The notes: generated by a model not told the origin, from the sequence alone. Shown: positions 9,353 through 16,683, counted from the first letter of the stretch. The stretch: DNA of 52,073 bases from Oscillospiraceae bacterium (GCA_014799395.1 JAAVID010000071.1:1-52073); one strand, 5' to 3'. Program-made: numbers and translations.

Positions 9353-11551
9353 CTATTCAATATTATCCTCATTTTTCCAGGTATCCAACGTTTCTTTTAT
9401 GCCTTTCAAGGTTATATTTCCATACTTATATAACCTTTGATCATTACGGTAGAACGCAACCGAAATATTCTGAACCTCTTGCGGCAGTTTATAAAAACTC
9501 TTGTCACATCGCATTTCCATCATTGTATTTAGGATTTGTTCTTTGGTAAGATATTTTTCATAATCGTTTTGCACCATATATTCTGCCAAATTGTTATATA
9601 CATCGGTGGAATACCTCAAAAATTTCAATATGTTAGATGGCACATTAAATGACTGGATAAAATATTCTCTAAAAAAATCGGGATTTATCTTTTCAAGCAA
9701 ATTAACAATCATTACCCAATTTGGCACATCATATAGATTCTGATTTTCTAGATAGAGATTAACCCTATTGTATAACGTCAGCTCTATTTTGTCAAGCTCG
9801 CTTTCTGTTATGACACTGTCCTCTTTATACCCCTTTTCCAACCTTTCATAATCCATTTCGATATATCTCATAGCAGGTATAAACGAAATGACACGTTTGA
9901 AATCATCACCACCAACTATGCTGTTCAAAAACTCAAAGCGTTCATTCCGCGGAATTGCATCAATCATTTTATACGATAAAAAAAGAAATTGCTGGAAAAC
10001 ATAAACACCTTCACTATCGTCCCCTAAGCATATAATATAAAACGAATCAAGTACCGCTAGCATAATTATTTTTGCACGTTCCTTTGAAAAATCGGATCTA
10101 ATAGCCATTATTTCGTCCATCAATTCAATAATTGTACCGTTACCATAATGTTTTACAAACGCATTTTTTATTTCTTCCAAAGAAAGTTCACTTTTTATTT
10201 TGATTATATCTGATTGCTTTATGGCAACAGAATTCAAATCCAAACTGAAATATCTTTCGAATTTATATGGATTACTTATATTGTTGTTTTTTATGGCATC
10301 GATTTTATTATAGGTTTCATAACAACTCGCACCTTCTTTAATCCCCCAAGAAGGGAATAAATACGCAAGACACGATGTAATGTTTTCAGTGATTATGTCA
10401 TAATCATCTTCAGAATACCCCAAATCTTTTAACCAACCTGTCATTTTCTCCTTAGAAATTACAGGCTCATTATAAATCTTCTTGATTATACGATCAACAG
10501 GACACGATCTATCCCTTTTTATCCACTCATAGATAGGGGGAAAAAGAATTTGTATAGTAGTAATCGCTGTCATATCCATAAAATCGACTTCAGATGCAAT
10601 AGCCGAAAGTTTTACTGATAGAGTATTGCAGATGCGGTTAATATCACGAATAGATTCAATAAATGGCTCACAACAAGTTGTGTAAGAACGCCTCCACATC
10701 ATATAATCAAATGAAGAATGATAATACGTCTCATATATAGAACTTAAATTTTGAATCATAATGTTGCTGAGTTGAGTTGTAGAAATCTTCGGTACTTCAA
10801 TAGGCATTTGGATTATTTTTTCTAAGTATGCCTCTCCGCTTCCATCCTGCACTTTCTCCAAAGCCTTAACTACTATTCCCTTATCAAATACAACCAGATA
10901 TCTGACTTTAGGGAAGTTCGCAACAGACGCAATAAGCTGAAAGACCTGACGTATTTGGTCGTTACTAAGCCTATCTACATCATCGATTATAATTAAAAAT
11001 TTATGGTTTTGTTCAGAACTATTTAGCATATCTATAATTTTCTGTTTTTGTGTAGATATGTCTGCACCCCGTTTTTGAAAATTACCGCCAACAACTTTTG
11101 TACCATTCTGAAGAATCGATGATAATGCCTTCCCAAACACGGGGATCGCTTCGACAAGCGAAAACAGCTCTGAATACGTTTCTAAAGCTTCTCCTATTTG
11201 CTTTAAAGCGCTTTCTTTTCTGCCAAATTTTTTCGATATCTTTTTAAATTCAGATGCAAGTCTTACAAAAAACTGAGATAAAAGTTGATCGCAACTTAAA
11301 AAATTCCAAGGTTCAAAATGAACGAGTATGAGTTTGTTGATTTCTTCTGTACAACTTTGCAAAGATTCTATCTCACTCTCAAGCATATTTACGATAGATG
11401 TCTTACCGCAGCCCCACTGTCCGTAAAGTCCAATAGTAAATGTTGTATCATTCTGTAAATTTAAAATAGATTTTGCAAGGGTTTTGGAAAAATTCCCTCT
11501 ATGCAACAAGTCTTCTTCACTTGAAAAAATGGGCTTATCGTCGTAATACAT
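9353..11551 (-). CDS. KAP-family P-loop NTPase
   Basis: The 732-residue protein has Walker A GQWGCGKTS (residues 44-52), the family's HFEPWNF motif (78-84) and Walker B IIDDVDRL (188-195), then the KAP sequence KVRYLVVFDK and an EAYLEKIIQMP segment. The long C-terminal half is helical and unassigned. KAP NTPases include animal Kidins220 and the phage-exclusion protein PifA, and bacterial members occur in defence loci. Between the Walker motifs, about residues 130-155, lies a weakly hydrophobic stretch where some KAP proteins carry membrane helices. The gene is downstream of the restriction gene on the same strand (94-base gap) and inside the terminator-bounded R-M cassette. A role in restriction is inferred from position only. 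Confidence 0.85.
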   Translation of the reverse strand: MYYDDKPIFSSEEDLLHRGNFSKTLAKSILNLQNDTTFTIGLYGQWGCGKTSIVNMLESEIESLQSCTEEINKLILVHFEPWNFLSCDQLLSQFFVRLASEFKKISKKFGRKESALKQIGEALETYSELFSLVEAIPVFGKALSSILQNGTKVVGGNFQKRGADISTQKQKIIDMLNSSEQNHKFLIIIDDVDRLSNDQIRQVFQLIASVANFPKVRYLVVFDKGIVVKALEKVQDGSGEAYLEKIIQMPIEVPKISTTQLSNIMIQNLSSIYETYYHSSFDYMMWRRSYTTCCEPFIESIRDINRICNTLSVKLSAIASEVDFMDMTAITTIQILFPPIYEWIKRDRSCPVDRIIKKIYNEPVISKEKMTGWLKDLGYSEDDYDIITENITSCLAYLFPSWGIKEGASCYETYNKIDAIKNNNISNPYKFERYFSLDLNSVAIKQSDIIKIKSELSLEEIKNAFVKHYGNGTIIELMDEIMAIRSDFSKERAKIIMLAVLDSFYIICLGDDSEGVYVFQQFLFLSYKMIDAIPRNERFEFLNSIVGGDDFKRVISFIPAMRYIEMDYERLEKGYKEDSVITESELDKIELTLYNRVNLYLENQNLYDVPNWVMIVNLLEKINPDFFREYFIQSFNVPSNILKFLRYSTDVYNNLAEYMVQNDYEKYLTKEQILNTMMEMRCDKSFYKLPQEVQNISVAFYRNDQRLYKYGNITLKGIKETLDTWKNEDNIE

Positions 11552-11645
11552 ACTTATTCTCCTATTAAACCACTAACACTTTCTAAAACATAACAACAAT
11601 ATTATATTTTTTTATTCGGATCAAAAGAGAGATGTTTTTTAAACT

Positions 11646-12212
11646 CTAACGGATCATACCAATAGCATCCTCGCAGCCGTTTTCTTCACCGCTATGAATT
11701 GCACTGCCTTTGTAGTACGACATTGGATATCCGAGCTTTTTGGCTTCAAAACGTATGTTTGTCCGCTTACATTCCTTGCAGAACTGCCGTTTTGCATCGT
11801 TTGCGGGTTTACTCAGTGGCTGAAAATCAGAAATCTTCTGATCTTCGTTTTTCATAACCCTGTCCTCATTCTTGCGACCGTTTTTATGATCACATTCTGG
11901 ATTTGAAGTTCCCAGAACGACACACCGCTGTGAACATATTTCTCTCTTAATATCTGAGCGTATATGCTGAGAGTAATCGCCGCTATTAAACCCGTTAGTC
12001 CGTATACGATCTATGCCGTTACCAGGTGTAATCGACTTATCAAACTCAACTATGTAGCGTTTGGCGAGGGTGGACTCCCTTCTCGCCCAAGAAGCACCAT
12101 TGCCGAATTTAAGTTCTGCATACTCATCAACAAACTCCGAAGCGTTTACCCAACGGCTTACCCCGTTTTCATTGGGTTGATCCAGCTTTAAGAATAACTC
12201 TGTTTTAGTCAT
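11646..12212 (-). CDS. HNH-type Type II restriction endonuclease (predicted)
   Basis: The preferred start is ATG at 12212, seven bases after GGAGG; a TTG at 12218 is also in frame. The 188-residue product has a zinc-bound HNH arrangement: Cys93 and Cys97, then ECDHKNGRK with His109, then Asn138 in PANDAKRQ, then Cys145 and Cys148 (CKEC). The following TNIRFEAKKLGYPMSYYKG resembles conserved ends of HNH restriction enzymes. The gene starts two bases after the controller-protein stop and is opposed by two methylase genes, the standard layout of a Type II (probably IIS) system. Recognition sequence cannot be predicted. No disruption is visible in this gene, in contrast to both methylases. Confidence 0.72.
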   Translation of the reverse strand: MTKTELFLKLDQPNENGVSRWVNASEFVDEYAELKFGNGASWARRESTLAKRYIVEFDKSITPGNGIDRIRTNGFNSGDYSQHIRSDIKREICSQRCVVLGTSNPECDHKNGRKNEDRVMKNEDQKISDFQPLSKPANDAKRQFCKECKRTNIRFEAKKLGYPMSYYKGSAIHSGEENGCEDAIGMIR

Positions 12213-12214
12213 AA

Positions 12215-12424
12215 TCAATCCTCCAAGAACAATTTATAAGTTTCAACTTCCAGTGCGTCCGCAATTCGCTGAATATTTTCAAGCGCAATGCTGCGTTGAA
12301 ATCGTTCAACATCGCTGATGTATGTTCTGTGCAAACCACTCAACTCCGCCAGCTTCTCTTGTGAAATGCCTTTTTTATTACGGTATTTGCGGACGTTTGT
12401 ACCAAACACCTTTACAATATCCAT
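12215..12424 (-). CDS. XRE-type controller (C) protein of the R-M system
   Basis: This 69-residue protein is nearly all one helix-turn-helix domain (FGTNVRKYRNKKGISQEKLAELSGLHRTYISDVERF, split here over helices 1-3) and ends IADALEVETYKLFLED, which matches the size and pattern of C proteins. These dimers activate their own operon and then repress it, delaying the nuclease until the host is methylated. A candidate operator (AGACTT-N10-AAGTCT) lies 27 bases upstream of its start. It is translationally close to the restriction gene. Confidence 0.82.
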   Translation of the reverse strand: MDIVKVFGTNVRKYRNKKGISQEKLAELSGLHRTYISDVERFQRSIALENIQRIADALEVETYKLFLED

Positions 12425-12450
12425 ATCCTCACTCCCATATAATATTTTTA

Positions 12451-12472
12451 AGACTTCGAATACAAAAAGTCT
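12451..12472 (-). promoter_or_regulatory. candidate C-box operator and promoter of the C-R operon
   Basis: AGACTT (12451-12456) and AAGTCT (12467-12472) form an inverted repeat with a 10-base spacer, directly upstream of the controller gene. A minus-strand TTGTAT and TTATAT pair, 17 bases apart, overlaps it. GACT/AGTC half-sites are typical of C-protein operators. Confidence 0.5.
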
Positions 12473-12495
12473 ACATACAATAAGTTACAAATAAA

Positions 12496-12523
12496 GGGCA
12501 GTCCGCAATTCGGACTGCCCTAT
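12496..12523 (-). terminator. hairpin upstream of the controller gene
   Basis: GGGCAGTCCG (12496-12505) pairs perfectly with CGGACTGCCC (12511-12520). Read on the minus strand the stem is followed by TTTATTTG. It would insulate the C-R operon from leftward read-through. Confidence 0.65.
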
Positions 12524-12653
12524 TAAACTAGCCAAAATCTCAATTTTGGATTTGTACTCAATGTATCCAACTTGTAGCCACTCCATCAGTCCATAGTTCG
12601 TCTGATAGTGCAGCTTCACACAACCCTACCGCTTGACAACCGAAGATAAAAAC
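12521..12653. other. intergenic stretch, no supported gene
   Basis: This part of the 676-base gap between the controller gene and the CAT-like gene has no frame with a ribosome binding site. A 44-codon minus-strand frame from GTG at 12619 to 12485 runs through the terminator stem and is not believed. The rest of the gap holds attachment-site features described separately. Confidence 0.5.
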
Positions 12654-12672
12654 GGTATCAATCCGGTATCAT
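12654..12672 (+). repeat. arm-type repeat pair of the left (sister) element
   Basis: GGTATCAA (12654) and GGTATCAT (12665) start 11 bases apart and are followed by TTCG. The same pair with the same 11-base spacing, GCTATCAA (20169) and GCTATCAT (20180), lies at the right end of the intact element, at the same distance from its att core (about 65 bases). This shows a second, homologous element end here. Confidence 0.6.
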
Positions 12673-12695
12673 TTCGCAAACCAAACCAAAATATT

Positions 12696-12711
12696 TGGCT
12701 TACCTAAGCCA
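12696..12711. repeat. 16-bp palindrome near the internal att core
   Basis: TGGCTTACCTAAGCCA has 7-bp arms around CC. Its counterpart at 20211-20226 has GG at the centre. It lies 19 bases before the att core, against 18 at the other site. Confidence 0.6.
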
Positions 12712-12729
12712 TTTATCAAACCTGGGTAA

Positions 12730-12741
12730 TTATTCCCACTC
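12730..12741. other. att core, left end of the guaA-inserted element (attL)
   Basis: TTATTCCCACTC is an exact copy of the last 12 bases of guaA at 20244-20255 (complement of the codons ending in E-W-E-stop). The two direct repeats bound 7.5 kb that hold integrase, excisionase, repressor, relaxase and cargo, the expected structure of an element inserted in the guaA 3' end. Confidence 0.72.
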
Positions 12742-12844
12742 GCCAAATCAAAACTAATCTTAACTGATTTTGCTTTGGTGATTTGGCTCGATTTGATACG
12801 GATTGATTTGTATTATCCATATTCCATAGGGTATATCGGCTTGT

Positions 12845-12877
12845 GCTATCAAAAAGCTATCAAGGTTTTGCTATCAA
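12845..12877 (+). repeat. three GCTATCAA arm-type repeats, left end of the element
   Basis: GCTATCAA occurs at 12845, 12856 and 12870, on 11- and 14-base spacing, about 105 bases inside attL. The same octamer recurs at the right end (20169). This matches arm-site clusters bound by the N-terminal domain of tyrosine integrases. Confidence 0.62.
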
Positions 12878-13023
12878 TGATAGAACAATGCTTTTTTGAA
12901 TTATCTCGCTTGTTATATTATAGCATAGATTATACATTTTTTCAAGGGCTAATTTATAAATTATTAGTTATTTGTATAATGATACGCAGCAAGTGATACA
13001 AGCCGCACTTTGATTGTTTGGGC

Positions 13024-13052
13024 TTGACATTCTTTGTGCGGTGTAGTATAAT
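13024..13052 (+). promoter_or_regulatory. promoter of the CAT-like gene
   Basis: TTGACA (13024-13029) and TATAAT (13047-13052) with a 17-base spacer, about 50 bases before the start. Confidence 0.78.
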
Positions 13053-13100
13053 ATTGTTATAGGGAAATTCTTAAATAAATTAAACTTTGGAGGATCAAAA

Positions 13101-13730
13101 ATGTCAAATAATTATCGCTTGATTGATGAAAAAAATTGGGAACGCGCTATGCATTGTATGGTTTTCAAGAACAGTGTTGAGCCTGCTTTTTGTGTTACCT
13201 TTGAGGCGGATATTACAAATTTCAAAAGAAAGGTCAAAGAACAGGGGCTGTCATTCACCCTTTCAATGGTTTACGCTGTTTGTAAATGCGCTAATGAGAT
13301 TGAGGCTTTCAGATACAGATTTCTTGACGGCAAGGTGGTCTTGTTTGACAAAATCGATACGGCATTTACTTATCTTAATGCCGAAACCGAATTGTTTAAG
13401 GTTGTAAATGTTCCTATGCTTGATAATATCAAAGACTATGTAGAATTAGCCGCCAAAACCGCACAAGAGCAAAAAGAATATTTTACTGGACCGCTCGGAA
13501 ATGATGTATTTCAATGTTCTCCAATGCCTTGGGTGACCTATACTCATATTTCTCATACCAATTCCGGAAAAAAGGATAATGCCACTCCCTTGTTTGATTG
13601 GGGCAAATACTATGAAAAAGACGGAAAGCTCTTTATCCCTGTCTCTGTACAGGCTCATCATTCATTTGCAGACGGGCTGCATATAGGGTTGTTTGCTCAC
13701 AAACTGCAAAAGTTTTTCGATGAATTTTAA
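13101..13730 (+). CDS. CAT-family O-acetyltransferase
   Basis: The 209-residue protein matches the length and pattern of Type A chloramphenicol acetyltransferases: an N-terminal NWERAMHCMVF segment, a central CSPMPWVTYTHI segment and the active-site region AHHSFADG with the catalytic histidine. These trimeric cytoplasmic enzymes transfer acetyl from acetyl-CoA to chloramphenicol; many chromosomal relatives act on other substrates, so resistance is possible but not shown. The start is ATG with TTGGAGGA upstream. The gene is cargo of the guaA-inserted element and is followed 25 bases later by a hydrolase, probably in one transcript. Confidence 0.87.
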   Translation: MSNNYRLIDEKNWERAMHCMVFKNSVEPAFCVTFEADITNFKRKVKEQGLSFTLSMVYAVCKCANEIEAFRYRFLDGKVVLFDKIDTAFTYLNAETELFKVVNVPMLDNIKDYVELAAKTAQEQKEYFTGPLGNDVFQCSPMPWVTYTHISHTNSGKKDNATPLFDWGKYYEKDGKLFIPVSVQAHHSFADGLHIGLFAHKLQKFFDEF

Positions 13731-13755
13731 AATTCAATTTCAGAGAGGTAATGTT

Positions 13756-14355
13756 ATGCGTAAAACTTTGTTATATGTACACGGAAAGGGCGGCAATTCA
13801 AAGGAAGCCGAACAGATAAAGCCGTTTTGTGATGACTATGACGTTCACGGAATTGATCTTATTGATTTTACCCCGTGGGGAACAGAAAAACAGATCCAAA
13901 ATGCTTTTGAAACACTAAAAAGGGAATATGACAGCGTTTCTATTGTTTGCAACAGCATTGGCGCTTATTTTTCTATGTTTGCATTACAAAATGTTTCTGT
14001 CGAAAAAGCTTATTTTATTTCACCCATATTGAATATGGAAAAGCTCATTCTTGATATGATGAAGTGGGCTAATGTGACAGAAAAAGAATTACAAGATCAA
14101 GGAACGATTGACACGGATTTTGGCGAAACGCTTTCCTGGGAGTATCTGAATTTTGTCAGAGAACATCCTATCCATTGGAAAACGTCCACAGAAATATTGT
14201 ATGCAGAGTATGACAATATGACCTCACGGGAAACCGTAGACAGTTTTGTGAGTACACATCAGGCAAAACTTACCATTATGCCCAAAGGAGAACATTGGTT
14301 TCATACCCCCGAACAGATTGCTTTTTTAGATAAATGGTTAGCAAGTGTTTGTTGA
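13756..14355 (+). CDS. small alpha/beta hydrolase
   Basis: The start chosen is ATG at 13756, eight bases after AGAGAGG; the frame is open further upstream into the CAT-like gene. The 199-residue product has the oxyanion region YVHGKGG near the N-terminus, a nucleophile elbow CNSIGAYF with the catalytic serine, and a late GEHWFH with the histidine, the order of an RBBP9/YdeN-like serine hydrolase. Substrate unknown. It is second gene of the cargo operon. Confidence 0.75.
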   Translation: MRKTLLYVHGKGGNSKEAEQIKPFCDDYDVHGIDLIDFTPWGTEKQIQNAFETLKREYDSVSIVCNSIGAYFSMFALQNVSVEKAYFISPILNMEKLILDMMKWANVTEKELQDQGTIDTDFGETLSWEYLNFVREHPIHWKTSTEILYAEYDNMTSRETVDSFVSTHQAKLTIMPKGEHWFHTPEQIAFLDKWLASVC

Positions 14356-14415
14356 CAAAATCCGATTTGCTTAACATATCAATACCGCCACAAATCACAC
14401 CTCTCAACAAATTAA

Positions 14416-14437
14416 CCTCGCCGTGTACACGGCGAGG
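14416..14437. terminator. perfect 22-bp palindrome, probable terminator
   Basis: CCTCGCCGTGT and its complement ACACGGCGAGG abut with no separate loop bases. It lies 60 bases after the hydrolase stop and 25 bases before the end of the convergent gene. The following U-run is weak (TCGTTCGTTT), so it could also be a protein site. Confidence 0.5.
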
Positions 14438-14461
14438 TCGTTCGTTTAGGGGAAATTGCGA

Positions 14462-14740
14462 TCAGTCCGGCGCTATCTCATCGTGCCACTCTCTGTCCGT
14501 CCGAAATGATAATGAAATGCCCTTGTGATCAAGATAGGCTTTTCGCGCCTGCTCACGTTCCTCTCCGGTGGGCGAGCGTTTGTATTGAGAAAATAACTCC
14601 CGCGCAAGCATTTTGTCAAGTTTCGAGTTCAGCTTGCGGCGGATCTCATCGGCAAGCCACCCTCCAGGGAAATCCTTGCTCCAGAAGTAGTCAATGAGAT
14701 CATCGAAAAGTTCCTTGTCGATCTGAATTTGTTTAGTCAT
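14462..14740 (-). CDS. small conserved relaxase-partner protein
   Basis: This 92-residue charged protein starts seven bases after the relaxase stop and has a TKQIQIDKELFDDLIDYF N-terminus and a SQYKRSPTGEEREQARKAYL segment. Similar short proteins follow Pre/Mob genes in Clostridia elements and are often annotated only as hypothetical. Function unknown; a role in mobilisation is inferred from coupling to the relaxase. No membrane segment or signal peptide. Confidence 0.7.
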   Translation of the reverse strand: MTKQIQIDKELFDDLIDYFWSKDFPGGWLADEIRRKLNSKLDKMLARELFSQYKRSPTGEEREQARKAYLDHKGISLSFRTDREWHDEIAPD

Positions 14741-14747
14741 TTTAAAT

Positions 14748-16040
14748 TTACCGTCCTCTCTTAATTTGCGTGACCGGATGTAAAAACTTCTCCAACTTAT
14801 CCTTTAAGCCGAGATTTTCTATAAACTCGATCACTTTCTTATACCGCTGTTTCCAACTTTCCAATTCTCTCTGCAAAGCTGAAAAAGAATTCCGGAGCGA
14901 CTGTGCTGCGCGAACATTTTCCCGAAGAGCGTTGTTCTCGGAGGACAGCTTCTCATTTTCTTTTTTCAGTTCTGCGTTTTCTTCAATGAGCTTGTGTTCC
15001 TTGCCCTCGTCCGCGATCTGCTTTTTCGCCAGATCGGTCAGCTTCTCATAATCGTCCTCCGCAACCGTTACCTTGCCACCGAAGATCGTCTTGCCTGTTT
15101 CGATATGGTCAATGGAATTGATCTTTACAACCTTATGGATACACTCACCAAGGATAGCCTGTTTTTCGGAAAGAGTAGCTTCCGCTTTGGCTTTGATGTT
15201 TTCCTTTTCGGAGATTTCGCTATCAAGTCGCTCAATCTCGAAACTTTTCTCTTGGTACTCGGCATCGATTTTATCAATTATCGCCTCGGCTTCCGTAACA
15301 GCTTGCTGCCGCCATTCAAGTATCAACTCCTTACTGCCGATCTCGCCGTCAAGCTGCTTAATCTCTTTCTCGCGCTCCTGTTTCTTGAAATCAAGGACAG
15401 ACAAGTGTTCGTTGTGAGTTCCAAGCTGCTCCCACTCAATTCCGCGCTTTTTCATAACCACGGAAAGCTGCTGCTTCTCAAAATCCGTCCATTGTTTGGC
15501 GGGAGTTTCGAGGTTAGTCTTTGCCAAAAATCCTTGCTGTTCCAAAGCCTTGCTCAAAGAGTTTCGAGTAGACAATCCGCGGCTCTGCCCAGTGGCAAAC
15601 GGAACGAAGTCAACGTGAAGGTGTGGTGTAGCTTCATCGAGATGTATAACAGCATTGAAAACTCTGATGTGCGGATTACGCTCCAAAAATTCAGCGTAGT
15701 ATTCGCGCAGAATATCTGTTGCAATCTCGGCATCACGACTTCCGCACGGAGTATCGTCCTTGTTGCCAATCTGGAAAATCAGTTCATAGAACGGTTTCTC
15801 CTGTTTTCCGTTCTCAATGTGGTCAAGATAATTTTCGATACGGCGGTCTTTTCTTTTCTGCTTAGAATTGTATTCCGCAAGCGCCGCGCCGAACAGATCA
15901 TCGTAAACATCTTTGAGATTTTCACAGCACAAGATCACATTATCCTTGACGCGCTTTTCGTCCACATTTTTCGCGACAAATTTCCGGTTGTTGTGGGAAA
16001 TACTTCCCTTGCCAATGCGTATGCTAATGGTCTTTTTCAT
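14748..16040 (-). CDS. Pre/Mob (MobV-family) relaxase, copy 2, intact
   Basis: The 430-residue protein starts MKKTISIRIGKGSISHNN, with a GAGAAAGGAGAA binding site. The catalytic domain contains AVIHLDEATPHLHVDFVP (the HxDExxPHxH histidine cluster of MobV/Pre relaxases), followed by GTHNEHLSV and a long coiled coil to the C-terminus. Such enzymes nick oriT and pilot the strand into a helper conjugation system. A candidate oriT inverted repeat lies just upstream at 16082-16137. It is about 85-90 percent like the truncated copy at 6087-7343 by eye, in opposite orientation. Confidence 0.93.
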   Translation of the reverse strand: MKKTISIRIGKGSISHNNRKFVAKNVDEKRVKDNVILCCENLKDVYDDLFGAALAEYNSKQKRKDRRIENYLDHIENGKQEKPFYELIFQIGNKDDTPCGSRDAEIATDILREYYAEFLERNPHIRVFNAVIHLDEATPHLHVDFVPFATGQSRGLSTRNSLSKALEQQGFLAKTNLETPAKQWTDFEKQQLSVVMKKRGIEWEQLGTHNEHLSVLDFKKQEREKEIKQLDGEIGSKELILEWRQQAVTEAEAIIDKIDAEYQEKSFEIERLDSEISEKENIKAKAEATLSEKQAILGECIHKVVKINSIDHIETGKTIFGGKVTVAEDDYEKLTDLAKKQIADEGKEHKLIEENAELKKENEKLSSENNALRENVRAAQSLRNSFSALQRELESWKQRYKKVIEFIENLGLKDKLEKFLHPVTQIKRGR

Positions 16041-16081
16041 CGGTTCTCCTTTCTCAAATGGTGGTGATGTGACGGTAACAA

Positions 16082-16137
16082 CGCAAAGTTACTTTTGACA
16101 CTTCACTCGTTCCTCGTTCGTATCAAAAGTCTTTGCG
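16082..16137. other. imperfect inverted repeat, candidate oriT
   Basis: CGCAAAGTTACTTTTGACAC (16082-16101) pairs with GTATCAAAAGTCTTTGCG (16120-16137) over 18 positions with a two-base gap; the loop holds two ACTCGTTCCTCGTTC-type half repeats. It sits between the relaxase start and the small membrane gene. MobV-type oriT sites are inverted repeats just upstream of the mob gene. Attenuation of relaxase expression is the alternative. Confidence 0.5.
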
Positions 16138-16187
16138 GCAAAGGGGCGTTAGCACCCCCTCTGCACTCTCCCGCTCTGCACCTGTGC

Positions 16188-16346
16188 TTAATCAAACAGC
16201 CCACAGTCGGAACACTGATTATCTTCATAGAGTTCCCAGAAGGTCATCGGCGGTTTCCGAGCCGTCCGCTTCTTTGTGCGTGTGAGAAGATATGCTGCTC
16301 CTGCCGCGAACGAGATCGCCGCTACCGTGAAAATAATTTGTTTCAT
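16188..16346 (-). CDS. 52-residue single-span membrane protein
   Basis: The frame begins ATG at 16346, with GTGAGGT seven bases upstream. It has one hydrophobic segment (IIFTVAAISFAAGAAYLL) directly after a short N-terminus, then a basic stretch TRTKKRTARK, and ends DNQCSDCGLFD with a CxxC pair. It lies upstream of oriT and the relaxase on the same strand. No family is recognised. The well-placed ribosome site, clean topology and CxxC make it likely to be real. Confidence 0.6.
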   Translation of the reverse strand: MKQIIFTVAAISFAAGAAYLLTRTKKRTARKPPMTFWELYEDNQCSDCGLFD

Positions 16347-16402
16347 AGTAAAACCTCACTTTCAAGATTGAAAAAATATATAATAGAACTGCCAAAAATG
16401 AT

Positions 16403-16562
16403 GTACAAGGTGTACGAAGCCTGTCAAGCCGCTTCACAAGACGGATTTTTCTTTTTTCAATAGTGTACAATGGATGTACGAGTTTGTACATCTCCGTACA
16501 TCACTGTACGCCTCAAAAATGCCTGTCACCCCCTCTTGTAATGCGGAATGTACACCCCGTAC
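16403..16562. repeat. array of nine GTAC sites, five helically phased
   Basis: GTAC occurs at 16403, 16412, 16465, 16476, 16486, 16496, 16506, 16550 and 16559. The central five are spaced 11, 10, 10 and 10 bases, one helical turn, so they would sit on one face of the DNA; the outer pairs are spaced 9. On the minus strand the core reads as a tandem decamer GTAC-N4-AT. The 370-base gap between the small membrane gene and the HNH gene holds nothing else. It resembles iterons or an array operator. Confidence 0.65.
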
Positions 16563-16654
16563 ACCTTTTTTCAAGTTCTGATAAAAAATCTCTCAAAGCC
16601 CCGATCTTACCGCATAAATGTTGCTGTTTCATACATCGTTACAACAAAAAGCGG

Positions 16655-16683
16655 TTGCTTTTTTGTCGTGAATGTGGTATAAT
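16655..16683 (+). promoter_or_regulatory. promoter of the HNH gene
   Basis: TTGCTT (16655-16660) and TATAAT (16678-16683) with a 17-base spacer, 34 bases before the ATG. Confidence 0.7.

Noticed and set aside
9333-9355. TTATTCCC near the KAP stop as a third att core
   Set aside because: Only eight bases match and no arm repeats or palindrome accompany it.
12485-12619. 44-codon minus-strand frame with GTG start
   Set aside because: It reads through the perfect hairpin upstream of the controller gene and has only a weak ribosome site.
12775-12996. 73-codon + strand frame in the attL region
   Set aside because: No ribosome binding site, unusual composition, and it runs through the GCTATCAA arm repeats.
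16095-16491. Open frames on both strands across the candidate oriT and GTAC array
   Set aside because: They overlap the 52-residue gene or the repeats, have no ribosome sites, and composition reflects the repeats.
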